A stretch of DNA of 64,000 nucleotides from NCBI RefSeq assembly GCF_001513745.1, contig NZ_CP013382.1, forward strand, positions 2,728,001-2,792,000. The letters are read 5' to 3'. Below, one piece after another: positions 54,436 through 64,000 of this stretch. The first letter of the stretch is position 1; each line of letters begins with the position of its first letter. The position numbers and the translations under genes were made by a program. Source of the stretch: Burkholderia humptydooensis. GTDB taxonomy: Bacteria; Pseudomonadota; Gammaproteobacteria; Burkholderiales; Burkholderiaceae. The notes below the pieces were generated by a model. It had not been told where the DNA came from. It ran no database searches and was given only the letters and a program-made list of their open reading frames with translations.

Positions 54436-54784
54436 TTATTTCGGCCGCACCGTCAGCTTGTCGCGCACGTTCTTCACGCCGTCCACCTGCTTCGTCACGT
54501 CGACGGCGAGCGTGCGCTGCCGCTCGTCGGGCACCGTGCCCGCGAGCTGGACCGCGCCGCGCCGCGTCGTCACGTGAATGTCGCCGGACGACAGATCGTT
54601 CGTCGCGAGCAGCGCGGCCTTCACCTTCGTCGCGATCGCCCGCGGCGGCGGCCTGCGGCAGCGCGAGGCATGCGGCCGCGAGCGTGATCAGACCGGCCGT
54701 GGCGAAGCGGCCGAAGCGATTCGCGGCATGATGGGGCGAATGCGGTTGCATGTATCGCGGTACGTGGAATTGCATGTCGTTCAT
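54436..54784 (-). pseudogene. BON-domain periplasmic protein split by a frameshift
   Basis: From the ATG at 54784, MNDMQFHVPRYMQPHSPHH leads into a signal sequence (FGRFATAGLITLAAACLALPQAAAA). In a different frame the text continues as AIATKVKAALLATNDLSSGDIHV, TTRRGAVQLAGTV and DVTKQVDGVKNVRDKLTV, a BON domain ending at 54436. The two parts fit as one protein of about 115 residues if one base is removed near 54640 (GCGGGCG). The frame with the signal peptide continues as shadow sequence to 54368. Confidence 0.75.
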
Positions 54785-55044
54785 CGTCAGCCCCTGTTGT
54801 CGAATCGGCGCGGCGGCCGGGTGCCTCACGGTGCCGCAAGCGGTGTGCCACCGCCTGCGGAACGCGCCCGACATGGGCTCGCGCGCGACGCGCGAGCCGC
54901 CGTGCTTTTCGGCAAGCCGTTACAACTTTTGCGGCCGTGTTCGCGCGTCTTTGCGCGCAACGCAAATGGGCATGCGCGTTGCGTTCGTTGCGTTCCCATC
55001 CGGCAAAGGTCACATTCGCGCCTGCGGTCACGGGAGCCATCGCC
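54785..55044. other. Gap between the BON gene and a possible small gene
   Basis: No feature seen apart from the expected minus-strand promoter of the BON gene. A short repeated GCGCGTTGCGTTCG-like pattern lies around 54970-55000. Confidence 0.4.
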
Positions 55045-55398
55045 ATGCAGAAAATCGCGCTGAGCAGTGAGCCCGCATCGCCGTTGCGCGTCATCGGCGG
55101 CGTCGACGCGGGTGGGCGGGACATCCCTGTCGCGAACGTCGCGAATCGGCTCGCACGAGAGCGCGCGACGCGCCGACAGGCTTGCGGCGACGGTCGCTAC
55201 GTCAGCCAGTTCATCCGGCGGCAGACGGCACATCGCACGTCGGGCGATTGGACGGCGACGCGAAGCGCCGGCGCCCTATGGCCGACGCTCGGCGATCGCC
55301 AATCCGCGACGGTCGTCGCTCATTGCCCGTGGTCGACTACCGTTGATTTCTGGTTCGCCGTGGATTTCCGTGGATGGCGCTTACTGACCCGAAACTGA
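55045..55398 (+). CDS. Possible small hypothetical gene
   Basis: 117 residues from the ATG at 55045 with GGGAG at 9-nt spacing. The first half (MQKIALSSEPASPLRVIGGVDAGGRDIPVANVANRLA) looks natural. The second half is ordinary. There is no known family and no neighbour supporting it, so it may be chance. Confidence 0.3.
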   Translation: MQKIALSSEPASPLRVIGGVDAGGRDIPVANVANRLARERATRRQACGDGRYVSQFIRRQTAHRTSGDWTATRSAGALWPTLGDRQSATVVAHCPWSTTVDFWFAVDFRGWRLLTRN

Positions 55399-55488
55399 CA
55401 TTCGCGATTTCCGATAACGGCCATTCGAATCAACCGTTCAACGGCGCAGTCGGGAATTCGGTGCCGCCGCAGCGACGGCGCGCAAGTG

Positions 55489-55875
55489 TCAGGAGTTGCG
55501 CAACGCTCGCTTGTCATCGATCGACTGGCCGAACTTGATCAGGTTGCCGTCGGGGTCGATCACGTAGAGTTCTGCCATCCCCCAGGCCCTTTGCGCGACG
55601 TCCTGCAATGTCGGCATCTTCGGCTTCAGTTCCGCGTGAAGTGCGTAGATGTCGTCGACACGGACGTAGCACGAGGTGTTTTCCGCGATTCGCTTGTCGT
55701 CGCATAACCAGAAATGGATTTCAACGTCACCCCGTGCGGCCATTCCATACGAGAAGTCGTGGAGATGCCGCGTTCGGAACCCCAGCACCTCATTGAAAAA
55801 TTTCAGCGTTCGCACAATGTCGAGCGACGCGAGAACGGGAATTGCTTTGCCAAACGCCAGTTCGTTTTCAGCCAT
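55489..55875 (-). CDS. Glyoxalase/bleomycin-resistance (VOC) family protein
   Basis: 128 residues from the ATG at 55875 with AAGGACATC upstream; an ATG at 55890 precedes the site and is rejected. AIPVLASLDIVRTLKFFNEVLGF, DVEIHFWLCDDKRI and AELYVIDPDGNLIKFGQS are the VOC fold landmarks. It is similar to bleomycin-binding-type dimers. The sequence here begins to look less GC-rich than the stress cluster, and the flanking gene is a LysR regulator. Confidence 0.9.
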   Translation of the reverse strand: MAENELAFGKAIPVLASLDIVRTLKFFNEVLGFRTRHLHDFSYGMAARGDVEIHFWLCDDKRIAENTSCYVRVDDIYALHAELKPKMPTLQDVAQRAWGMAELYVIDPDGNLIKFGQSIDDKRALRNS

Positions 55876-56205
55876 GATGTCCTTTTTCATACTGGTCGGA
55901 AGTCAGCCGCCGCACACGTATGACCGCTGTGCAAATCGCGCATACGTGACGGCACATGCATAATTCCAGAATCAAAGTGCCCCCAGAACCAGCGAAACCA
56001 TCGGCTGATTGTTACCGATTCAGCGACCTGTGTCGACCGGCCGCTCTTGGCCGCCTCCGGCAGTTGTCACCCCAGCGGTTCGCGACCGGCTCGAATCGAC
56101 CCAATTCGGTCAGTCAAATTTCTACAAACCGGCCATTCGTTCGTCGTGGCATGCAACAAGGCTACTGTTTCAGCGAAAGGGAACCTAAGCGGCAAATGGC
56201 AACAC
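55876..56205. other. 330-bp gap, comparatively AT-rich
   Basis: No gene is supported. A short palindromic CGGCCGCTCTTGGCCG element (around 56038-56053) resembles intergenic motifs scattered in beta-proteobacteria, but I cannot confirm it. Confidence 0.4.
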
Positions 56206-57090
56206 CTACGCCAATCGCAAATTCCACAACACATCAAGTACGTGTTGCGTGGAACGCTCAACGTGCCCCGCACGATGTGCAATACCGAGCCGTCGCCACA
56301 ACGCTGGGCGCAGCGGACGCATGACAATGCGCCTGTCGGGTAATGGCGTAGTGGCCTCATAGGGCAACAGCGCTGCGCCGTAACCTGCCGCGACCAGACT
56401 CTTGATCGCGTCGTTGTAGTTGAGCTGAATGCGCGGCGCAGGATGGTGCCCTCCGGTCGCGAACCACTCCGCAGCCAGACGCGAGAGACGCGTGGTCGCG
56501 TCATTGAGAATGAGAGGTTGGGCGGCGAGCCATTCAGGGGTAACGCGGGCCGGACACCGCCAATGCGCCGGCACAAAGGCCATCACAGGGTCGCGGCGCC
56601 AAGGCTTTATCACGAGTCCCGCCACCGGGGGCTGCGGCAGCGCGACCAGCCCGACATCCAGCGTTCCATCCACCAGCCGGGACAGGGTTTCTTGCGAAGT
56701 AAGCACTGCAATCTGAATGTCGATGGCGGGATGGTGCTCGCGCAGGACCTCGAGCGCTTGCGGCAGCAGGTGCGCGATCACGCCCGTGGACGCGCCGAGA
56801 CGCGCACGCCCTTCGAGCCCCTCCACTTGACGTTGAATATCGTCTAACGCCTGCTCCGCGTCGGCCAGCAGTCGGCGCGCGCGCTCCACCAGCACCTCGC
56901 CTATAGACGTCGGCCCCACCTGTCCGCGCTTGCGTAACAGGAGTGGAGCCCCAATGCGGTCTTCGAGTTCGGCGATGTGGAGGCTGACCGTTGGCGGCGC
57001 CAGGTGCAACGCACGCGCCGCATCGGCAAATGAACCACGGTCGGTAACGGCGACCAGAGTGCGCAAGCGGTCCAGGCTGATCTCTCGCAT
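56206..57090 (-). CDS. LysR-type transcriptional regulator
   Basis: 294 residues. The HTH region reads LDRLRTLVAVTDRGSFADAARALHLAPPTVSLHIAELEDRIGAPLL. The effector domain contains GLEGRARLGASTGVIAHLLP and DIQIAVLTSQETLSRLVDGTLDVGLVALP. It is divergent from argC across 130 bp, the standard layout for a LysR regulator of its neighbour. It would be expected to respond to arginine or an arginine-pathway intermediate, or to a substrate of a related enzyme; this is inference. Confidence 0.92.
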   Translation of the reverse strand: MREISLDRLRTLVAVTDRGSFADAARALHLAPPTVSLHIAELEDRIGAPLLLRKRGQVGPTSIGEVLVERARRLLADAEQALDDIQRQVEGLEGRARLGASTGVIAHLLPQALEVLREHHPAIDIQIAVLTSQETLSRLVDGTLDVGLVALPQPPVAGLVIKPWRRDPVMAFVPAHWRCPARVTPEWLAAQPLILNDATTRLSRLAAEWFATGGHHPAPRIQLNYNDAIKSLVAAGYGAALLPYEATTPLPDRRIVMRPLRPALWRRLGIAHRAGHVERSTQHVLDVLWNLRLA

Positions 57091-57114
57091 GACGGCGTCC
57101 AGATTCAGAAAAAC

Positions 57115-57138
57115 TGAATGTTTGCGTTATGAAATTCA
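57115..57138. promoter_or_regulatory. Interrupted dyad in the lysR-argC divergent promoter
   Basis: TGAAT and ATTCA flank a 14-nt spacer inside the 130-bp gap between the divergent genes. The spacing and the A/T-rich surround fit a LysR-type site. Confidence 0.4.
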
Positions 57139-57220
57139 ACTTTCTCTATTCTAGCCGTCCGCGCAACATAGGAGGCTCTTTTTACCTGTTACCACCCACA
57201 GTCAGCGGAGTCATCCACGT

Positions 57221-58213
57221 ATGAGCTCTCCCGTAGTTTTCATCGACGGCGACCAAGGCACCACCGGGCTGCAAATCCACGACCGGCTGCGCAACCGGAC
57301 CGACATCAGACTGTTCACACTTGCCGCTGCGGAGCGCAAAGATTCGCGGCGTCGCGCGGAAGCCATCAACGCCTGCGACATCGCCATCCTCTGTTTGCCG
57401 GATGCCGCCGCGCGCGAGGCAGTGGACGCCATTGTCAATCCTGCCGTCCGAGTTATCGACGCAAGCTCCGCCCACCGCACGCAGCCGGACTGGACTTACG
57501 GTTTTCCGGAAATGGCGCCGGGGCAGGCTGAGCAAATTGCGAACGCATGTCGGGTCACCAATCCTGGTTGCTATCCGACCGGCGCGGTTGGCCTGCTGCG
57601 TCCGTTGGTGCAGGCCGGGCTCATACCGGACAATTACCCGATCAGCATTCATGCGGTATCCGGCTACTCCGGACGCGGGCGTGCCGGCGTGGAGGAGCAT
57701 GAGGGGCCGGGAGCCGCCAACGCGCCTTCATACCAGGTCTATGGCCTGGAACTCGCGCACAAGCACGCGCCGGAGATTCAGCAGCACGCCTGGCTTGCGC
57801 AGCGTCCCATTTTCGTCCCCGCGTATGGAGCGTTCCGCCAGGGCATCGTGCTGACGGTGCCGCTGGCGTTGCGGCTGCTGGCGCCCGGCGTGGATGGCGC
57901 CACGTTGCACGCATGCCTCGCACGCCACTATGCCGAGGTAACTCACGTACGAGTCTTGCCGCTGCACGAATCGCGCGCCTTGAAACACCTGGACCCGCAA
58001 GTGCTGAACGGTACGAACGACATGCACTTGAGCGTATTTCATGACGTGGAGCACGGGCACGTCCTGCTGTCCGCGGTTTTCGATAATCTTGGCAAAGGCT
58101 CCTCCGGAGCTGCGGTTCAGAACCTGAACCTCATGCTCACGCGTCAACCGCTCCCCGTCGCGCGCAGGATCGCGCGCGCGAGCGTCTGCAGGTCGACCGG
58201 CTTGCACAGATAG
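57221..58213 (+). CDS. argC: N-acetyl-gamma-glutamyl-phosphate reductase, short (ArgC2) type
   Basis: 330 residues. The N-terminus [17 protein letters not shown] is the NADP-binding start of the short ArgC class, Cys117 in [13 protein letters not shown] is the catalytic nucleophile, and the C-terminal domain has [35 protein letters not shown]. The family's normal end is right after that block, at about residue 306. Here the frame continues 25 residues ([15 protein letters not shown]) into the convergent hybrid-kinase gene, overlapping it by 70 bp. This points to a recombination joint at about 58138. Catalytic residues are intact. Confidence 0.9.
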   Translation: MSSPVVFIDGDQGTTGLQIHDRLRNRTDIRLFTLAAAERKDSRRRAEAINACDIAILCLPDAAAREAVDAIVNPAVRVIDASSAHRTQPDWTYGFPEMAPGQAEQIANACRVTNPGCYPTGAVGLLRPLVQAGLIPDNYPISIHAVSGYSGRGRAGVEEHEGPGAANAPSYQVYGLELAHKHAPEIQQHAWLAQRPIFVPAYGAFRQGIVLTVPLALRLLAPGVDGATLHACLARHYAEVTHVRVLPLHESRALKHLDPQVLNGTNDMHLSVFHDVEHGHVLLSAVFDNLGKGSSGAAVQNLNLMLTRQPLPVARRIARASVCRSTGLHR

Positions 58214-60441
58214 CCGTCGAAGCCCGCCGCGAGCACGCGCCGCTCGTCCTCGCGCCCCGCATGCGCGGTGACGGCGAGCACCGGCGCGTCGTTCGCCGCG
58301 TGCGCGTGCGCATTCGCGTGGCGCAGCGCGTCGAGCAGCCAGAAGCCGTCGCCGTCCGGCATCGCGAGATCGGACAGCACGACGGTCGGCCGCAGCGCGT
58401 CCGCCTTCGCGATCGCCTCGCGCCCCGACGACGCAACGATCACCTCCGCGCCGAGCGTCTTCAGCGCGGCGGCCAGGCTCGCGCGCGACGTCGCGTCGTC
58501 GTCGACGAGCAGGACCCGCTGCGCGTCGAGCGTCATCCGCGCGCCGCGCTCCATTTGCACCGCCCACGCGAGCGCGCCGATCGGCTGCCAGCCGGCGGGC
58601 AGCGTGACCGCGAACGTCGTGCCGCGGTTCTTGCCGGCGCTCGCGGCGCCAACCTTGCCGCCGTGCAGCTCCACGATGTGCCGCACGATCGACAGCCCGA
58701 GGCCGAGCCCGCGCCGCGACGACGCGGGCGCGCCTTCCGCGCGCCGGAACGCCTCGAACACGTGCGGCAGGAACTCGGGCGAGATGCCCTGGCCCGTATC
58801 GGCAACCGTCAGCTTCGCCTGCGAGCCGGTGCGCTCGAGCGACACCGTCACGCGGCCGCCGCGCGGCGTGAACTTGAAGGCGTTCGACAGCAGGTTCGAC
58901 AGCATCTGCCGCAAGCGCTCGCCGTCGCCGGACACGATGCACGTGTCGAGCGCGCATTCGACCGCCAGCTCGATCCCGTCGGCCTGCGCGGCCGTGCCGA
59001 GCGCGCCCGTCACGTCGTTGACGATCCGCACGAGATCGACCGGCATCGCGTCGAGCCGCAGCTTGCCCGTCGCGAGCGACGATGCGTCGAGGATGTCGCC
59101 GACCATCCGCGCGAGCGACCGCGCGCTGCGGTCGATCGCGTCGATCGCCTGCTGCTGCAGCGCGCCGTCGACCGGGTTGCGCAGCACCTCGATCCAGCCA
59201 TAGATCACGTTCAGCGGCGTGCGCAGCTCGTGCGACACGGTCGCGAGCAGTTCGTCCTTCAGCCGGTTCGACGTATCGGCCTGCCGGCGTGCATCGCGCG
59301 CGCCGCGCAGCGAGCGATGCGCGCGCCGCTCGCGCCGGCGCTGCCCGCCCGTATCGCGCAGCGTCAGCGACAGCGCGACGCATGCGTCGCGATCGTCGAG
59401 CACGGGCGACGCCGACAGCGTCGCGCGCAGCCGCGAGCCGTCCTGCCGCATGCACAGCACGTCGACGTTCTCGATCGGCTCGCGCACGCCGGGCACCGAT
59501 GCGGGCAGCGGATGACGGCGCAGCCAGCGCGGCGCGATCAGCATCGCGACGTCGCGGCCGAGCGCCGCCTGCTCGTCGTAGCCGAACATCCGGCACGCGG
59601 CCGGGTTCCAGCTCGTGATGCGGCGGTTCGCGCCGACGCCGACGATCGCATCGGGCGACGCCTCGACGAGCCGCCGCAGCATCTGGCTCGCAGCCACGCG
59701 CTCGCGATCGACGCTCACGTCGCGCACGATCAGCACCGCGCCTGTCATGCCGCCCGCCGCATCGACGAGCGGCGACGCGACTTCCGCGATCGGCACGCGC
59801 TGGCCATCGTGCGGCATGAGCCAGTGCCCGTCGACGGTCGCGCTCGCGCCGCTCCTCAGCACGCGGTCGAGCGCGGTCGCGCGCACGCGCGCTCCGTGCC
59901 CGTCGTACGCGCGGAACACGCCGCGAAACGGCAGGCCGCGCACGGCCGTCGCATCGCAGCCGATCAGCGTGGCCGCGGCCGGATTCATGTACGTGATCAC
60001 CCCGCGCCGGTCGCTGACGACGACGCCCTGCGTCAGCGATTGCAGCAGCGCCTCGTAGTACCGGCGCGCGAGCGCCTCGCGGCGGCGCAGCGCCTCGTTC
60101 ATGCGGCGCGAGCCCTTGAGCGCCGCGACGATCGCGCAGATCGCGCAATTGACGATCACGAACGTCGCGAGCTGCACGATGCGCGCCGACAACGGCCCCG
60201 GATACGCGAGCGTGTCGGACAGAAACATCACCCAGATCAGCACGGCGCTCGCGGCGGTCGCACCGATTCCGCCCGCGAGCGACGTCGCCCACACGGCGGC
60301 CGCGATGAACGGGAAATACAGCGCGAGCGGCATGTCGGCGCCGCCGGCGCGCACGAGCGCCGCCTGCAGCAGCGTCGCGATCGCGATGAAGCCCGCGACC
60401 GTCGCGTAATTTCTTGCGTGTCTCCGTACAAATCTCGCCAT
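58144..60441 (-). CDS. Hybrid sensor histidine kinase/response regulator with PAS domains
   Basis: 765 residues from the ATG at 60441 with GAGAGGACG upstream. Four N-terminal membrane helices (about 12-105), two PAS domains (about 130-245 and 255-365), HisKA with phospho-His404 in SHELRTP, an ATPase domain with [12 protein letters not shown] and [18 protein letters not shown], and a C-terminal receiver with Asp691 in [10 protein letters not shown] and Lys in CKPVD. All catalytic residues are intact. No adjacent output regulator is on the same strand; the NtrC-type regulator at 61418 is next in genome order beyond two pseudogenes. Confidence 0.93.
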   Translation of the reverse strand: MARFVRRHARNYATVAGFIAIATLLQAALVRAGGADMPLALYFPFIAAAVWATSLAGGIGATAASAVLIWVMFLSDTLAYPGPLSARIVQLATFVIVNCAICAIVAALKGSRRMNEALRRREALARRYYEALLQSLTQGVVVSDRRGVITYMNPAAATLIGCDATAVRGLPFRGVFRAYDGHGARVRATALDRVLRSGASATVDGHWLMPHDGQRVPIAEVASPLVDAAGGMTGAVLIVRDVSVDRERVAASQMLRRLVEASPDAIVGVGANRRITSWNPAACRMFGYDEQAALGRDVAMLIAPRWLRRHPLPASVPGVREPIENVDVLCMRQDGSRLRATLSASPVLDDRDACVALSLTLRDTGGQRRRERRAHRSLRGARDARRQADTSNRLKDELLATVSHELRTPLNVIYGWIEVLRNPVDGALQQQAIDAIDRSARSLARMVGDILDASSLATGKLRLDAMPVDLVRIVNDVTGALGTAAQADGIELAVECALDTCIVSGDGERLRQMLSNLLSNAFKFTPRGGRVTVSLERTGSQAKLTVADTGQGISPEFLPHVFEAFRRAEGAPASSRRGLGLGLSIVRHIVELHGGKVGAASAGKNRGTTFAVTLPAGWQPIGALAWAVQMERGARMTLDAQRVLLVDDDATSRASLAAALKTLGAEVIVASSGREAIAKADALRPTVVLSDLAMPDGDGFWLLDALRHANAHAHAANDAPVLAVTAHAGREDERRVLAAGFDGYLCKPVDLQTLARAILRATGSG

Positions 60442-60575
60442 TACGTCCTCTCCTGCCCGCGCATGCGCGCGCGGCCCGCCCGCGATGCCCTGCGCCAGCC
60501 GACGGCACGGAATTTGCGGACCCTGGCGGACAAGCCGCGCATCCACGCGCGCCGCATCGAGGAGGCTCGCGGACC

Positions 60576-60848
60576 ATGACATCGACACACCGCCGGCTCG
60601 TCATCTCGCCGCCGCATCTCGACGGCGGCGTGTTCGGCTGCGGCCGGTCGCTCGCGCTGGCGGCGCTCGCGAGCGCCGTCGAGCGGCCCGCCGCGCCGAT
60701 CGTCGGCGCACGAGCGAGTCCGCCGGCCCAAGCCGAAACGATGCGTGCGTATGCGAGCCAGGTTGCCCTCTTCGCCGCTCATGCGCTCGTCGACCTCCAT
60801 GCTCCCGAAACCTGCCGGCGGCTCCAATGCGAGACCATGTCTGCGTAA
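60576..60848 (+). pseudogene. Internally deleted PIG-L deacetylase
   Basis: After ATG at 60576, RRLVISPPHLDGGVFGCGRSLA reads like the N-terminal metal site of the PIG-L (LmbE) family, where ISPHLDDAVFSCG is normal. It then jumps to the C-terminal pattern MRAYASQVALFAAHALVDLHAPETCRRL of the same family. About 140 residues of the usual core are missing, including the second metal ligand pair. The Asp-Asp of the first motif is altered (LDGGV), so it is certainly inactive. The next remnant starts 22 bp before its end. Confidence 0.75.
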
Positions 60849-61378
60849 CGCCCGCGCGCGTCGTCGTGCCGACGCGCGAGCCGCGCATCACCGCGATCGT
60901 GCTCACGCACCGTCGCGAGCACGAGCTCGCGCGCACGCTCGCGCGTCTCGCGCGGCTGCCCGAACGGCCCGCGATCATCGTCGTCGACAACGCGTCGAAC
61001 GACGGCACCGCGGCGATGGTGCGCCGGCGCTTCCCGTGCGCGACGCTCGTGCGCGCGCCGCGCAATCTCGGCGCGGCGGGCGCGCACGCCGTACATCGCG
61101 TTCTGCAACGACGACACATGGTGGGCGTCCGGCTCGCTCACGCTCGCCGCGCAGCTCTTCGACCGCCATCCGCGCATCGGCGCGCTGACCGCGCGCGTGC
61201 TCGTCGACGTCGAGCGCCGCGAAGATCCGGCCTGCGCGGCTGGCGGCGCACGCTCGCCGGCCTGCCGTGGACGCTGCGCGAACGCCGGCCGATTCCGATG
61301 CGCGTCGACGCGATGCGGCGCGTCGTCGAGGCCACCGAGCGCATCGCGCGCCGGCAGGCGCGGCGACAGCAACGGTAG
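60827..61378 (+). pseudogene. Internally deleted and frameshifted GT2 glycosyltransferase
   Basis: In one frame, PRITAIVLTHRREHELARTLARLARLPERPAIIVVDNASNDGTAAMVRRRFPCATLVRAPRNLGAAG is the start of a GT2 catalytic domain. The continuation is in another frame: YIAFCNDDTWWASGSLTLAAQLFDRHPRIGALTARVLVDVE. After about 61230 the family's middle (DxD-containing body, EE motif) is gone and a C-terminal helix block LPWTLRERRPIPMRVDAMRRVVEATERI follows. So there is one frameshift near 61080 and one deletion of about 400 bp near 61235. The neighbour (PIG-L) shows the same kind of loss. Confidence 0.75.
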
Positions 61379-61417
61379 CGGCGTCGGCATCGCGTGCGGT
61401 GTACGGCGCGCGCATCG

Positions 61418-62788
<1,371 letters not shown>

Positions 62789-62801
62789 TCGTGCTCCTTC
62801 A

Positions 62802-62829
62802 TTCGTTGCGCGCCGACACAAGCAACGAA
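62802..62829. promoter_or_regulatory. 8-bp inverted repeat, operator candidate
   Basis: TTCGTTGC (62802-62809) and GCAACGAA (62822-62829) flank a 12-nt spacer, 14 bp upstream of the NtrC-type start. Bound protein would block that gene's leader. Confidence 0.5.
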
Positions 62830-62970
62830 CGAGCCCGCATGCCGGCGCATATCCGATCAGGCAGCCGAACGATGCCGGCCGATGTGCGATGCGATCGACG
62901 ATTCGATCGCGGCGACGAAGCGCGTTGCTCGTTACAGTATAGAAAACGCGCCCGCGGCAAAACCTGTTAT

Positions 62971-62986
62971 CGGATATTTCTATCCG
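62971..62986. promoter_or_regulatory. 6-bp inverted repeat, operator candidate
   Basis: CGGATA-TTTC-TATCCG is a perfect dyad 156 bp upstream of the second activator gene. It could be an enhancer site for a Fis-type HTH, or a hairpin. Confidence 0.45.
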
Positions 62987-63141
62987 GTCCCATCGTCGAC
63001 ATGGAAATTTCAATTCATTGTTGAAAAATAGTCGCTAGGCTTCTTCTGTGTAAAAAATGCATGCGCCGGGCGCATCCGGCACCGTTCGACCGGAGCGAGC
63101 CCGCGCGGCCCCTCGGGGATATCCCACTCAGCGAGAGGTTC

Positions 63142-64000
<859 letters not shown>

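Larger units (their letters stand above)
62789..63141. promoter_or_regulatory. 353-bp divergent region between two sigma-54 activator genes
   Basis: Relatively AT-rich near 62930-63060. It contains the two inverted repeats listed next, and should hold promoters for both activators. No -24/-12 element was found. Confidence 0.6.

Overview
The window is GC-rich proteobacterial DNA whose gene content fits a Burkholderia of the pseudomallei group, probably the secondary replicon. The pointers are a second-type rpoN, one of several possible type VI secretion clusters, a Tad pilus locus, Burkholderia-style small stress proteins, and pervasive open antisense frames typical of such GC. The species and replicon are inference, not read from a marker gene. 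No rRNA, tRNA, insertion sequence or CRISPR array was seen.

Layout. (1) 1-13544: most of a type VI secretion (T6SS) cluster. On the minus strand run tssJ-tssK-tssL-tssM-tagF-ppkA-tssA (tssA is cut by the window edge). A lipoprotein gene and an FHA-protein gene diverge on the plus strand. PpkA, TagF and the FHA protein together are the usual post-translational control set. The 641-bp divergent region carries a sigma-54-like promoter and two near-perfect palindromes. (2) 13596-22050: a DUF3857/transglutaminase lipoprotein, an aldehyde dehydrogenase remnant, a solute-binding protein, and a five-gene minus-strand membrane glycan operon (two GT87-like proteins, a GT2 polyprenol-type transferase, a methyltransferase, a GtrA flippase). 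(3) 23135-36003: a complete-looking plus-strand Tad/Flp pilus operon with two Flp pilins, an unusual extra AAA+ ATPase, and a terminator after tadC. (4) 36252-41555: an AsnC-type remnant, then a GntR regulator, an M81 (MlrC-like) protein, an MFS transporter and a divergent LysR regulator, a likely catabolic unit. (5) 41545-46958: a frameshifted unknown gene, small proteins, rpoN, a DUF4397 lipoprotein and a small hydrophilic protein. (6) 47173-55398: an outer-membrane MipA-like protein and a loose cluster of small hypothetical and stress-type proteins (CBS pair, PRC barrel, glycine-zipper, BON, stand-alone receiver), several with near-perfect Shine-Dalgarno sites. (7) 55489-58213: a segment that looks less GC-rich, with a glyoxalase-fold protein, a LysR regulator and a divergent argC. 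(8) 58144-64000: a hybrid histidine kinase, two internally deleted pseudogenes (PIG-L deacetylase and GT2), an NtrC-type response regulator and the start of a second sigma-54 activator.

How the parts connect: rpoN, the NtrC-type regulator and the second GSFTGA-containing activator lie in the same window as the T6SS cluster, whose divergent region has a -24/-12-like element. A sigma-54 regulatory link is therefore a testable hypothesis. Pseudogene or frameshift traces recur at six or more places (aldehyde dehydrogenase, AsnC, 41.5-42.7 kb, BON, PIG-L, GT2), suggesting ongoing gene loss in accessory parts. No wholly new system was proven; the best leads are the AAA+ ATPase embedded in the Tad operon and the repeat/hairpin between tagF and ppkA.
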